Assembly: GCF_030063245.1 (NCBI RefSeq)
Contig: NZ_JASISR010000032.1
Coordinates: 1-44,128 of the forward strand
Source of the DNA: Paenarthrobacter sp. PH39-S1
GTDB lineage: Bacteria > Actinomycetota > Actinomycetes > Actinomycetales > Micrococcaceae
Direction of reading: 5' to 3'
DNA: 44,128 nt
Shown: positions 15,495 through 24,075 of the stretch, one piece after another
How positions within the stretch are numbered: position 1 is the stretch's first letter
How the letters are laid out: each line of letters starts with the position of its first letter
Made by a program: the position numbers and the translations under genes
Notes under the pieces: generated by a model
What the model was told of the DNA's origin: nothing
Seen by the model: the letters and a program-made list of their open reading frames with translations, nothing else
Database searches by the model: none

Positions 15495-17345
15495 GTGAGT
15501 GACGTCCCCCTCGGTGAGCACGCCCTGCTGTCTGACTGCGGCACGGGTGCGTTGGTGACGGCCGGGGGTTCAGTGGACTGGTTGTGCCTTCCCCGTTTCG
15601 ACAGCCCGCCGGTGCTGGGCCGGCTGCTTGATGCGCAAGCGGGGCATTTCCTGCTGGCGCCGGCCGCACGGGGCTTCGTGGCCACCTGGCGGTACCGGTC
15701 GCCGGGACTCGTGCTGGAGACCACCTGGTCCGGGCCTGGGGGTGAGTTGGTGGTGCTCGACGCGTTGGCGTTGGGCGCGGGTGAGCGGGGCCATGATCTG
15801 GGCCGGTCTGCACCGGGCGTCATACTGCGCCTGGCGAGGTGCACCCGCGGGACGGTGCCGGTGCGCGTGGAGTACGCGCCCCGCCCTGAGTACGGGTTGG
15901 TTCATCCCCGGCTGGCCCGCACCGGCGGGTCGATCGTCTCCCGCGGCGGTGCCACGGTCTTGGTGCTCAGCACCGAGGTGGACATGGACCTCACGGACGC
16001 GACGGCGTCGGCCACCGTTTCACTGGCCGAGGGTGAGGAGCTGGCGTTCGCGGTAGCGCAGTGCGACCCATGGGGACCGATACCGCCACCGTGGAGCAGG
16101 CACCAAGTCCGCCGCAGGTTGAAGGCCACCGAGGCGGGCTGGCGCAGCTGGTCTGCGCTGCATCAGCACTACGACGGGCCGCTGCGCGAACTGGTGCACC
16201 ACAGTGGGGTTGTGCTCCAAGGTCTGACCTACGCACGCAGCGGTGCTCTCATCGCCGCGCCCACCACGAGTCTGCCCGAAGGAGTCGGCAGCGGCCGTAC
16301 CTGGGACTACCGCTTCACCTGGCTACGGGATGCGAGCATGACGATGCAGGGCTTGTTCATTGCCGCCTGCCCCGAGGAAGCCGGACGCTTCTTCTCCTTC
16401 CTGTCCCGGGCTGCGGGCACCCAACTGGACCGCGGCCTGGATCTGCAGATCGTGTTCGGCGTCGGTGGCGAGCGGGACCTCAGCGAGCGAGAAATCCCAC
16501 GCCTGTCGGGGTGGCGGGACAGCGGTCCCGTGAGGGTGGGCAACCAGGCGTGGGAACAGCGGCAGCTCGACGTGTACGGCGCCGTCCTGGACGCCGCGTA
16601 CACCTTCCGCACCCACCTGGCGGACATGTCCGAGGGGACGCGGGTGTTTCTGACCGCCGCTGTCGAGGCGGCCTTCACCCGCTGGCGCCAGGATGACCAG
16701 GGCATCTGGGAGGTACGCGGGCAACCGCGGCCCTATCTGCACAGCAAGCTGATGTGCTGGGTGGCCCTGGACCGAGGTATAGCCATGGCCGAGCTGCTCC
16801 ACGCCAGTGACCGCGTCGCCCGGTGGTCCGCCGAGCGCACGGAACTGCGTGAGACCATTCTGCGTCGCGGTTGGAACGCCGACGTTGGAGCGTTCACCCA
16901 GTACTTCGGGTCTGACACCCTGGATGCGTCAATCCTGCTGATGGCGACCGTGGGATTCCTCCCACCCGTCGAGCCCCGCCTCCTGGCCACCATCGACGCC
17001 ATCGAAGCGGGCCTGACAGACCAGAGCGGGCTGCTGTACCGCTATCGCGGAGGCGACGGGCTCAAGGGCGGGGAAGGCAGCTTCCTGCTATGCACCTTCT
17101 GGTTGGCCCACGCCCTGGCCGTCACCGGTCAGGTAGGGCGCGCCCGGAAGGCTCTGGAACGCGCCGCCGGGTTCGCCACCAACCTCGGGCTATTCTCCGA
17201 ACAGATCGACACCACCAGCGGCGAGCTGTTGGGCAACTTCCCCCAGGCCTTTAGCCATCTTGGTCTGGTCACCGCCGCCCAGGCACTCGCCGATGCTGAG
17301 CGTGCCCAATTCACCAATAGCCACACCGTCACGACGTCATCCTGA
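15495..17345 (+). CDS. Glycoside hydrolase family 15 enzyme (glucoamylase/trehalase type)
   Basis: A 616-residue enzyme with the full GH15 layout. The N-terminal beta-sandwich domain (about 1-230) opens with DVPLGEHALLSDCGTGALV and GSVDWLCLPRFDSPP. The (alpha/alpha)6 catalytic domain follows with RTWDYRFTWLRDASMTM. The two catalytic glutamates are probably E406 (QGIWEVRGQPRPYLHSKLM) and E527 (LKGGEGSFLLCTFWL). Bacterial cytoplasmic members of this group split alpha,alpha-trehalose or maltooligosaccharides; no signal peptide is visible. A TTG at 15462 is an alternative start, but GTG 15495 lies immediately before the conserved N-terminus and has a G-rich ribosome site. Confidence 0.88.
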   Translation: MSDVPLGEHALLSDCGTGALVTAGGSVDWLCLPRFDSPPVLGRLLDAQAGHFLLAPAARGFVATWRYRSPGLVLETTWSGPGGELVVLDALALGAGERGHDLGRSAPGVILRLARCTRGTVPVRVEYAPRPEYGLVHPRLARTGGSIVSRGGATVLVLSTEVDMDLTDATASATVSLAEGEELAFAVAQCDPWGPIPPPWSRHQVRRRLKATEAGWRSWSALHQHYDGPLRELVHHSGVVLQGLTYARSGALIAAPTTSLPEGVGSGRTWDYRFTWLRDASMTMQGLFIAACPEEAGRFFSFLSRAAGTQLDRGLDLQIVFGVGGERDLSEREIPRLSGWRDSGPVRVGNQAWEQRQLDVYGAVLDAAYTFRTHLADMSEGTRVFLTAAVEAAFTRWRQDDQGIWEVRGQPRPYLHSKLMCWVALDRGIAMAELLHASDRVARWSAERTELRETILRRGWNADVGAFTQYFGSDTLDASILLMATVGFLPPVEPRLLATIDAIEAGLTDQSGLLYRYRGGDGLKGGEGSFLLCTFWLAHALAVTGQVGRARKALERAAGFATNLGLFSEQIDTTSGELLGNFPQAFSHLGLVTAAQALADAERAQFTNSHTVTTSS

Positions 17346-17414
17346 CGAGGATCGGACTCCGTCATGACGGCTCATCGCACTTGACGGGGCTGAGGCGCGG
17401 ATAGTCGTCCCAAC

Positions 17415-17640
17415 CTAGGATGGGGTCAGGCTGGCCAGGTTCTCCTGCACCACGCCCATCCGGTCCGCGCCAGGCTGAGCTCGCAGCCGGGCGATCATCG
17501 CGTCGCTGGCTTCGATGCCATCCACGGACACCCAGGCACGGGCCAGCGGAATGGCCAGCCGCCGGCGCCCAGTACGGACCTCCCAGCTTCGCCTCGGCAC
17601 TGCCCTGGTCAGTCCAAGCGGTGCGGCGGGCCAGAAATGC
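17415..17640 (-). pseudogene. Remnant of a class I SAM-dependent methyltransferase
   Basis: The minus strand encodes EVRTGRRRLAIPLARAWVSV and DGIEASDAMIARLRAQPGAD, matching the SAM-binding motif I (E.G.GTGRLAIPLA) and post-I acidic loop (GIEAS..M) of class I methyltransferases. The glycine-rich loop is altered (RTGRRR) and the product ends soon after, at 17415. The upstream part lies in another frame (VADLSAFLARR). I infer a truncated, frameshifted gene. In the remaining stretch up to 17979 I see only an unassigned short minus-strand peptide (STHLFPEG end, 17661) and no supportable gene. Confidence 0.5.
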
Positions 17641-17979
17641 CGACAAATCCGCAACCTCGTCTAGCCCTCGGGGAAGAGATGGGTCGAAAGCGTGACGGTG
17701 CCACCGGCGCGCAGGGCGGCTGTGACCATCAGCACATTGCTAACCACGGGAAGTACACCTCGAGGTGACGCTGGAGCCCAAGACGACACCCGCAGCAGCA
17801 TGCCAACGGGCGATGCGTCCTTCCCGATATTAGGCTGGGTATGGCATCCTGAAATGACCCCTCGGGGGGGGTAACGGGGGTCGAACCGTGAAAGGCGACC
17901 CGATCGGACGAATGGTTGGGACCAGCGAACGCACGGGGTGGAGGTACCGGACCGGATCCAGAATCGCTCCGGGACAGCC

Positions 17980-18504
17980 TCAGGCGGCTCCCCGGGCCGG
18001 GTATTCGCTCTTCTGGGCAAACTGCAGGCCGGCGAGCACGTCGTCGATAGCTGGCCGACCGAACGGCATCGAGGACACGCTGCTCCAGAACAGGGTTCCA
18101 TCGGCGTCCAGGACGAACATTCCAGGCTCGTTGAACACCGGTGCCTCGCCGTCCTTGATCGCAGTGGAAATGAACAAGCCCCACTCCCGCGCGGAGGCCT
18201 CGGTGAGGCCACATGCCACCGGCAGGTTTCGCAGGTGCCACTGCTCGACCAGTTGAGCGCTGCGCTCGGGTGTCTCCATGCTGACCGCAAGAACCCGGCC
18301 CACGCCGGCGTCGTTCAGGTCAACGAGACGTCGATCGAGTTCACCGAGCTGCTTACGGCATACCGGACAGTGCAGCCCTCGGAAGAACACCACGAGGGAG
18401 AACCGTCCGCCGGCACCACTTCCCAACGCAAGTTCATCGGTGCTCCCGCCTCCAGTGAGCGGTAGCGACAGGGTGGGTGCGGTCTGGGTGGGATGGAGAG
18501 TCAT
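17980..18504 (-). CDS. Peroxiredoxin-like (AhpC/TSA family) protein
   Basis: This 174-residue thioredoxin-fold protein carries the redox motif C46-P-V-C49 (VVFFRGLHCPVCRKQLGELD), placed as in AhpC/TSA-type peroxiredoxins, where the first cysteine attacks peroxides. Unlike typical peroxiredoxins (PxxxTxxC), it has a CxxC pair, as in the peroxiredoxin-like subgroup. Further family sequence is LAVSMETPERSAQLVEQW, GLFISTAIKDGEAPVFNEPG and FVLDADGTLFWSSVSSMPFG. There is no export signal. ATG at 18504 is chosen because it begins the conserved region; a clear ribosome site is lacking. It stands alone among degraded genes. Confidence 0.85.
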   Translation of the reverse strand: MTLHPTQTAPTLSLPLTGGGSTDELALGSGAGGRFSLVVFFRGLHCPVCRKQLGELDRRLVDLNDAGVGRVLAVSMETPERSAQLVEQWHLRNLPVACGLTEASAREWGLFISTAIKDGEAPVFNEPGMFVLDADGTLFWSSVSSMPFGRPAIDDVLAGLQFAQKSEYPARGAA

Positions 18505-18707
18505 GACAGATTCAACAAAGACACCACCAAAAAGTATTCCGGATCGGTGGTTGATCGTAAGGATCGGACCGTCCGCGCAGCCCAGCCGCAATTTAAGCCA
18601 TGGCAATGCGGCCAAGAGGAAAAACGCGAGCTTCTGTTGCGCACCCCAACAGTGTCTCCGAGGTCGTTCTAGGCGCCATCGGCGAATACCTCCATGCCAG
18701 CTGACGA

Positions 18708-18749
18708 GTTCCAGCCCGCCGTTCCCCTGCCGGGACGGTGGGCTGGAAC
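18708..18749. terminator. Long hairpin, possible terminator
   Basis: GTTCCAGCCCGCCGT (18708-18722) pairs with ACGGTGGGCTGGAAC (18735-18749): 15 bp with one G-T mismatch and a 12-base loop. It has no U-tract on either side. It begins four bases after the end of an unassigned 34-codon reading frame (18600-18704). It may be a terminator or a structured relic; the surrounding 18505-18830 otherwise shows nothing. Confidence 0.4.
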
Positions 18750-18832
18750 GAATTCTCTGAACTTGAGAGCGGCTCTGGAGAAGCGACTGACTTTGTCAAT
18801 TAGTTTCGTTTCGGGCAGTCAGTATCGTGCAA

Positions 18833-19012
18833 TTAGGTGTTCGCGGCCTGGCGGAGGTTCGTATGGCTCGGGCCAGAATGCGGTGAAAGCGCCGCTGCGT
18901 CGTGGTCCACGAGGAAGAACGTCAGCGCGGGAACGGTGTCGGCAAGGGTCGATCCGAACCGGGGCCAATCGCGGTCTTCCAAGCTGTCCCAGAACTCTTT
19001 GAAGATGGTCAT
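18833..19012 (-). pseudogene. N-terminal fragment of an NTF2-like (SnoaL-type) protein
   Basis: From ATG at 19012 the peptide MTIFKEFWDSLEDRDWPRFG followed by STLADTVP matches the start of NTF2-like proteins (typically ..FW.ALEARDW.AFGA.LADDV). After about 28 residues the similarity is lost, and the frame stops at 18833 after 59 residues; the family is about 120-140 residues long. A different frame nearby reads FTAFWPEPYEPPPGREH. I read this as a truncated, probably frameshifted gene. The flanking 19013-19490 contains no gene I recognise. Confidence 0.45.
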
Positions 19013-19492
19013 TGGCCCAGACTATAGAAGTCGCACGCGCTCTTTGGATGAAACTCCGACAGCACCGGGGGCGTAAGCAGCGGGCACCCCTCTGCGTCGC
19101 GTTTTCCCGTGCATTGAAGTATGGGCTCTTGGCTTTTCGCCACCTGCGAGGACGGCCCAGGACGCACCCGAGGAAGAGAGCTCGACAAAGTGCTTGCCCG
19201 ACAGCCGGATATGGGAGTCGGTCCGTTCGGCGTTCACCATACGGACTGAAGTTCTGTACCAGCGGGCAGCAGGCGGACAGTTCAAATGCGTCCGTTGCAC
19301 ATCCGCTTAAGTGTGCCAACAACGAGTGGAATGGCATCGAATGAGCGAACGAAAGGCGTGATGCCTCTGTTACCAACATCCGCGAGAGGATTCACCACAT
19401 GTGTTTCGGTGCCGGACAAATCATGGCTGTCCAGAACGTGCATAGACCCTGTAGCGTTTGGACGTACATCCGATGCTGACAGGAGTACTGAC

Positions 19493-19846
19493 ATGCATGC
19501 GACAAGCATCATGGCGAACCTTAGAGTGGCTAACGTCGAGGCCGCGAAGGGGTTCTATACCGACTTCCTCGGGCTCAGTACCGAGGAGTTCAACATGGGC
19601 TGGGTGGCCCGCTACACCTCGCCCGCCACACCAGCGAACGTCCAGCTCGTCGTTCGGGACGCAACCGCACCCGAAGACGCGGTCATCTCCGTTTTGACGG
19701 ATGACATCGAGGGGGCTTATGCACAAGCGCAGCAGCTCGGCTACGAGATCGTGCATCCACTAACGACAGAGCCATGGGGCCACCGCCGCTTCTTTGTCCG
19801 AGCGCCGGACGGAAACGTACTCAACGTCGGCTACCACCGGGACTGA
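19493..19846 (+). CDS. VOC family (glyoxalase/bleomycin-resistance-like) protein
   Basis: A 117-residue single-module VOC protein. It shows IMANLRVANVEAAKGFYTDF near the N-terminus, then LVVRDATAPEDAVISVLTDD, AYAQAQQLGYEIVHPLTTEP and the C-terminal RRFFVRAPDGNVLNVGYH, a pattern shared by small VOC proteins that bind metals or drugs. The usual first metal histidine of glyoxalase I is not evident, so the enzymatic role is unclear. ATG at 19493 with AGGAG seven bases upstream is a strong start. It appears monocistronic. Confidence 0.85.
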   Translation: MHATSIMANLRVANVEAAKGFYTDFLGLSTEEFNMGWVARYTSPATPANVQLVVRDATAPEDAVISVLTDDIEGAYAQAQQLGYEIVHPLTTEPWGHRRFFVRAPDGNVLNVGYHRD

Positions 19847-20128
19847 AACAACGGCGGGCGGCAAACAACCAACCGCGATTCTGACGGACGCGGCTTTCAC
19901 GGCGGCCGATGGCAGATGGCCGATCGGCTCGAGAGCGATTTGAACCGCCCTGCAACCAGTGGCAACGGGCAGCCCCGCGCGAACCCGTGAGCCTGCCGCC
20001 TCGGTGACCTTGGAAGTGCCGGCCTCGTATCGGCATTCACGAAAAGTCGCGCCCCTGGCAGCGAAACGGAAAGCCCATTTCATACTTTGTCCGAGTACTT
20101 GGGCCTTGACAACGCCACGAGACGCGGA
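19847..20128. other. Intergenic stretch without recognisable genes
   Basis: No convincing reading frame, repeat or hairpin was found between the VOC gene and the P450 fragment. The P450 similarity starts abruptly at about 20129, so this stretch lies on the far side of a deletion or rearrangement junction. Confidence 0.4.
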
Positions 20129-20671
20129 TAGGCCAATATCAAAATGACCATCGGCGGTGGTCTGAACGAGCCGAGGGATGTGCTCGGCGTGGCGGTCTGG
20201 GCCCTGCTCAACCACCCGCAACAGCTGGCCCAGGTCGTAGCCGATCCGGCACTGTTCCCGCTGACCTTTGAAGAGGCTGTCCGTTGGGTTGCCCCGATCG
20301 GCATGTACCCCCGCGAAACCACGAAATCCACTGTTCTGGACGGCATTCAACTGCCTCGGGGGGCACATTTGGGCGTAGTGATAGGCGCGGCAAACCGGGA
20401 CCCGAAGGTTTTTGCCGATCCCGAATCCTTCAACATCAACCGGGAGAAGAAGCCCCATCTGGCCTTCGGCGGCGGCAATCATTTCTGCGCCGGAACGTGG
20501 GTGGCCCGGGCCTCCGTCGCCGGCGTTGCCCTGCCCGACCTCTTCAGGGAACTGCCGGGTCTCCGGCTTGACCCCGAACGTCCCGCCGTCGATGCCGGCT
20601 GGGTCTTCCGTGGCATGACTGACCTCCCGGTGACCTGGGACAGCAACTCCGCCAGCCAACTAAGCATCTAA
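20129..20671 (+). pseudogene. Cytochrome P450 lacking its N-terminal half
   Basis: Similarity begins abruptly at ANIKMTIGGGLNEPRD, the I-helix region, immediately after an in-frame TAG at 20126-20128. From there the gene is intact: the E44-x-x-R47 motif (EEAVRW, counting from ATG 20144), the haem-binding loop HLAFGGGNHFCAGTWVARAS with proximal C115, and a normal C-terminus. A complete CYP is about 400 residues; about 220 residues including helices B-H are gone. A product starting at ATG 20144 could be translated but could not bind substrate normally. It lies 12 bp before the ferredoxin gene, so it was the first gene of a class I P450 operon. Confidence 0.82.
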
Positions 20672-20683
20672 GGAATCAGCAGC

Positions 20684-21010
20684 ATGACAAAACTCAGCTT
20701 TCACCACTCCGACGGAAGCATCGACGTCGTCGAGACGGACTCCGAAACATCCATCATGCGGGCTGCCGTGACGAACGGCGTCCGCGGCATTGTCGGCGAA
20801 TGCGGCGGCCAAGCCATGTGTGCCACCTGTCATGTGTATGTACGGCCGGAATATCTGGGCGGACTCCCCGGAATCGGTGACGACGAAGATGAAATGCTGG
20901 ACTGCACCGCGGATCCCCGCGACGACGTCCGCAGCCGCTTGGGCTGCCAGATAAAACTCGGCACCGGCTTTGATGAGCTCGAAGTCGACGTCCCGGGCAG
21001 CCAGGTCTAG
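20684..21010 (+). CDS. [2Fe-2S] ferredoxin of adrenodoxin/putidaredoxin type
   Basis: This ferredoxin (108 residues) has the C-x5-C-x2-C...C ligand set of vertebrate-type [2Fe-2S] ferredoxins: C40, C46, C49 (GECGGQAMCATCHVYV) and C88 (LGCQI). Such proteins carry single electrons from an FAD reductase to a P450. The acidic stretch GIGDDEDEMLD is typical of the partner-docking helix. ATG at 20684 with AGGAA upstream. It sits between the broken P450 and the reductase in one operon. With its P450 damaged, it is either idle or serves another oxygenase. Confidence 0.92.
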   Translation: MTKLSFHHSDGSIDVVETDSETSIMRAAVTNGVRGIVGECGGQAMCATCHVYVRPEYLGGLPGIGDDEDEMLDCTADPRDDVRSRLGCQIKLGTGFDELEVDVPGSQV

Positions 21011-21015
21011 CTCCC

Positions 21016-22275
21016 ATGGACGATCGGATGAACTTTTCCACGAACGCGCCGGCGCACCACGTCGTCGTTGTGGGTAACGGCCAGGCCGGAATCCAGCTTA
21101 TCGATTCGCTGCGTACCGAGGGCTACAGCGGTAGAGTCACCCTCCTGGGTGAGGAGACGCATTTCCCATACCAGCGTCCCCCGCTGTCCAAGGACTATAT
21201 GGCTGCGGGGAGCACACCCGAAGCGCTGCCGTTGCGGGCGGAGAAATTCTTTCCCGAGAACGACGTCGATTCCCGGCTTGGCGTCCGCGTCACGGCCATC
21301 GACCGCGCCGCCCGGACGGTAACCCTCGACGACGGCAGCACGGTGGCGTACTCCACACTGGTGCTCGCCACGGGTGCTGCCAATCGCTCGCTCAGCGTTC
21401 CCGGGAGCACGCTGGCAGGGGTCCACGGACTGCGGACTCTCGCCGACGCCGAGGCTGTCCATGCCCGTTTGGGCGATGTTGGCGCCGTCGTCGTTATCGG
21501 TGCGGGCTTTATCGGGCTTGAGTTCGCCGCGGCGGCCCGGCAGCGCGGCATCGCGGTGACGGTACTGGAATTTGCGGACCGCCCGATGGGACGCACCCTG
21601 TCCCCCGCCCTGTCACGGTATTTCGTTGGCGCGCATGAGCGCATGGGTGTCACCCTGCGCCTCGGTGAGGGAATTGCATCCTTTACCGGGAACGCCGGCC
21701 GGGTCACGAGTGTCGAGAGCACCACCGGTACGTCCTATCCGGCCGACCTGGTGCTCGTGGGGATCGGCGTGGTCCCGCGGACGGACCTGGCCGCCGCCTC
21801 CGGGCTGGCCGTGGAGAACGGGATCACGGTGGACAGCAGCCTGCGGACCGCGGACCCGAATGTCTTCGCCATCGGCGATTGTGCAAACTACCCCAGTCAC
21901 CATGCTGGTACCCGAACGCGGCTGGAGTCCGTGCAGAACGCCACAGACCAGGCTCGGCACGCGGCCAAAGCTATTTTGGGCCGCAGCGGGAGCTACGCAC
22001 AACTACCCTGGTTCTGGTCCCAGCAGGGTGCGCTGAAGCTGCAGATCGCGGGTTTGGTGCAGTCCGGTGACACAACGGTGCTGCGCGGAGATCCGGCGAC
22101 GGATAAGTTCTCCGTCTTCAGCTTCCGCGGCGGCCGGCTCGCCGCCGTCGAATCCGTCAACAAACCCGGCGATCACATGGCGGCACGCCGGCTTCTGGAT
22201 CAGGGCCGTTCGGTGTCCCCGGAGCAGGCCGCAGACCTCGGGTTCGACGTCAAGTCCTACTCCAAGGCCCAATAG
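21016..22275 (+). CDS. NAD(P)H-dependent ferredoxin reductase (putidaredoxin-reductase family)
   Basis: A 419-residue FAD enzyme with two Rossmann folds: FAD-binding HHVVVVGNGQAGIQLIDSLR near residue 13 and NAD-binding GAVVVIGAGFIGLEFAAAAR near residue 155. The FAD motif VFAIGDCANYP lies near residue 287, and the C-terminal dimerisation/ferredoxin-docking domain is present. The PPLSKDY block is typical of the ThcD/PdR/CamA group. It transfers electrons from NAD(P)H to the neighbouring ferredoxin. ATG 21016 is five bases after the ferredoxin stop; ATG 21028 is an alternative start. The protein looks intact, unlike the P450 upstream. Confidence 0.92.
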   Translation: MDDRMNFSTNAPAHHVVVVGNGQAGIQLIDSLRTEGYSGRVTLLGEETHFPYQRPPLSKDYMAAGSTPEALPLRAEKFFPENDVDSRLGVRVTAIDRAARTVTLDDGSTVAYSTLVLATGAANRSLSVPGSTLAGVHGLRTLADAEAVHARLGDVGAVVVIGAGFIGLEFAAAARQRGIAVTVLEFADRPMGRTLSPALSRYFVGAHERMGVTLRLGEGIASFTGNAGRVTSVESTTGTSYPADLVLVGIGVVPRTDLAAASGLAVENGITVDSSLRTADPNVFAIGDCANYPSHHAGTRTRLESVQNATDQARHAAKAILGRSGSYAQLPWFWSQQGALKLQIAGLVQSGDTTVLRGDPATDKFSVFSFRGGRLAAVESVNKPGDHMAARRLLDQGRSVSPEQAADLGFDVKSYSKAQ

Positions 22276-22328
22276 GCGGAGACCCGCGTCACAGTGGGAC
22301 ATGAGCTGCGTCATACTTGCACCTGATT

Positions 22329-22352
22329 ATCGTATATGATTTCATACATCAT
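22329..22352. promoter_or_regulatory. Tandem 12-bp operator-like sites upstream of the MHS transporter
   Basis: ATCGTATATGAT (22329-22340, palindromic except for one pair) is directly followed by TTCATACATCAT (22341-22352; reverse complement ATGATGTATGAA). The pair lies about 65 bp before the transporter start. The same layout of two abutting 12-mers occurs at 32149-32172. The GTATAC-like core suits a GntR/FCD-type regulator (inference). Confidence 0.5.
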
Positions 22353-22417
22353 TAGCGGTTCACCGACAGCGTTCGCCTCCGGCCACAGTGAGGTGGCCAC
22401 AATACTAAGGAAAACCC

Positions 22418-23818
22418 ATGAGCACCCTGCCCCTTGCGCAGCGCAGACCGGCCCGGGATAACCGGCGGGTAGCGTTTGCCACCATCGTCGGGACCACGAT
22501 CGAGTGGTACGACTTTTTCATCTACGCCAACGCCGCCGGATTGGTCTTCGCCAAGCTCTTCTTTGAGCCAGCTGGAAGCGACATAGGAATCCTTATTTCC
22601 TTCGCCTCAGTCGGCCTGAGCTTCCTGTTCCGTCCGTTGGGCGCCTTCCTCGCCGGGCATTTCGGTGACAGGATCGGACGGCGGGCCATGTTGGTGATCA
22701 CCCTGATCATGATGGGAGCGGCCACGACATTGATCGGTGTGCTCCCCACCTATGAATCGGCCGGAATCGTCGCCCCGATCCTCCTGCTGATGCTTCGCAT
22801 CCTGCAGGGCATTTCCGCCGGCGGCGAGTGGGGCGGTGCCGTCCTGATGGCCGTCGAGCACGCTCCCCGTTCCAGGCGCGGTCTGTTCGGTTCGTTCCCA
22901 CAGCTGGGTGTTCCACTGGGCATGCTGCTTGCCTCCGGCGTCCTGGCGCTTATGTCCGGAGTCATCTCCCCCGGCCAGGCCTTCGTTGAGTGGGGCTGGC
23001 GCGTTCCGTTCCTGCTGAGCTTCGTTCTGATCATCGTCGGATACATCGTGCGGCGCAGTGTTGACGAGAGCCCCGTCTTCGAGGAAATCGCCAGGAAGAA
23101 GAAACAGACTCGTGTGCCGATCGTGGAGCTATTCAAGAAGCATTGGCTGCTGGTCATCATTGCCGCCCTGGTCTTCGCGGGAAATAACGCCGCCGGCTAC
23201 ATGACGACCGGCGGGTACATCCTGAATTACTCCACCAACCCCAAGGGTCTGCACATGGACCGCACCGAGGTACTGCTTGCCGTCACCGGCTCTGCCGTTC
23301 TCTGGTTCATTTTCACCCTCGTGTCGGGATACCTCGCTGACTGGATCGGCCGCAAGAAGACCTACCTGATCGGCTACTCCTGCCTGGTGGTTACCGTCTT
23401 CCCGCTCTTCTGGATGGTGAATACGGGGAACATCTGGTCACTCTTCCTGGGACTCGCCATGTTCACCGTAGGGCTTGGACTCACGTACGGTCCGCAGGCC
23501 GCCCTGTACAGCGAGCTGTTCCCGGCGTCCATCCGCTTCTCTGGCGTTGCGATCTCCTATGCCCTCGGTGCCATTCTCGGTGGCGCCTTCGCGCCAACCA
23601 TCGCCACTGCGCTGGTCCAAGCCACCGGGACCACCGTTTCGGTATCCATCTACCTCCTGATCCTTGCGCTGATATCCATGGGTGCGGTCTTGCTCATTCG
23701 TGAACGCAAAGGTATTGACCTGAGCATCGACAATCAGGCCGAGCAGGAAGTTGGCGGTCTCATGCTCGACCAGCGGCGCGGCGTTTCGACCGACGATGTG
23801 GTCAAGACGAGGGCCTAA
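22418..23818 (+). CDS. MFS transporter of the metabolite:H+ symporter (MHS) family
   Basis: A 466-residue, 12-helix transporter. The MHS hallmark ATIVGTTIEWYDFFIYANAA opens helix 1. It also has GAFLAGHFGDRIGRRAML (MFS signature between helices 2 and 3), RILQGISAGGEWGGAVLMAV and, in the second half, YLADWIGRKKTYLIGYSC and LGLTYGPQAALYSELFPASI. The family includes uptake systems for shikimate, proline/betaine and aromatic acids by proton symport. An aromatic-acid substrate is plausible because its promoter shares an operator-like motif with the homoprotocatechuate genes. AAGGAAA precedes the ATG. Confidence 0.88.
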   Translation: MSTLPLAQRRPARDNRRVAFATIVGTTIEWYDFFIYANAAGLVFAKLFFEPAGSDIGILISFASVGLSFLFRPLGAFLAGHFGDRIGRRAMLVITLIMMGAATTLIGVLPTYESAGIVAPILLLMLRILQGISAGGEWGGAVLMAVEHAPRSRRGLFGSFPQLGVPLGMLLASGVLALMSGVISPGQAFVEWGWRVPFLLSFVLIIVGYIVRRSVDESPVFEEIARKKKQTRVPIVELFKKHWLLVIIAALVFAGNNAAGYMTTGGYILNYSTNPKGLHMDRTEVLLAVTGSAVLWFIFTLVSGYLADWIGRKKTYLIGYSCLVVTVFPLFWMVNTGNIWSLFLGLAMFTVGLGLTYGPQAALYSELFPASIRFSGVAISYALGAILGGAFAPTIATALVQATGTTVSVSIYLLILALISMGAVLLIRERKGIDLSIDNQAEQEVGGLMLDQRRGVSTDDVVKTRA

Positions 23819-23841
23819 CCGCACGGCAATATGAGGCAGTG

Positions 23842-23878
23842 AAATATGGGGCAGTCCGGTCCGGGCTGCCCCATATTT
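23842..23878. terminator. Rho-independent terminator after the MHS transporter
   Basis: AAATATGGGGCAG (23842-23854) and CTGCCCCATATTT (23866-23878) form a perfect 13-bp stem with an 11-base loop. The A/T ends make it usable from both sides. It lies 24 bp after the transporter stop. Confidence 0.8.
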
Positions 23879-23936
23879 CCGCATTCATCGTCTTCGGCTC
23901 GACCCGCGGGTGACGCCTCTCTTTACGACTCTCTTT

Positions 23937-23991
23937 ACGGCGCACGACGCCGTCACCCGATCTTGGTGAGTGCCGGCGTCGTGCGCCGTTT
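23937..23991. terminator. Second, very stable hairpin terminator
   Basis: ACGGCGCACGACGCCG (23937-23952) pairs perfectly with CGGCGTCGTGCGCCGT (23974-23989), 16 bp, followed by TTT. The loop itself contains TCACC/GGTGA, which could extend the structure. It probably ends transcription from the membrane-protein gene on the minus strand, or backs up the first terminator. Confidence 0.65.
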
Positions 23992-24075
23992 AACCGGTCG
24001 AGGGGACACCGTAACCCACCCTTTGCCGGTCGGCAGAGCACGGTTACGTGTCACCTCAACGGTGGGTCCGCCAAG

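Noticed and set aside
17661-17801. Short minus-strand frame ending STHLFPEG as a gene
   Set aside because: 46 codons, no ribosome site, no family match; possibly part of the same decayed methyltransferase locus but not demonstrable.
18600-18704. 34-codon frame as a real small gene
   Set aside because: No ribosome site and no family resemblance; only the following hairpin speaks for it, so it is mentioned as a finding but not called.
19022-19300. 92-codon minus-strand frame as a gene
   Set aside because: No recognisable domain or start signal; it overlaps competing frames of similar quality.
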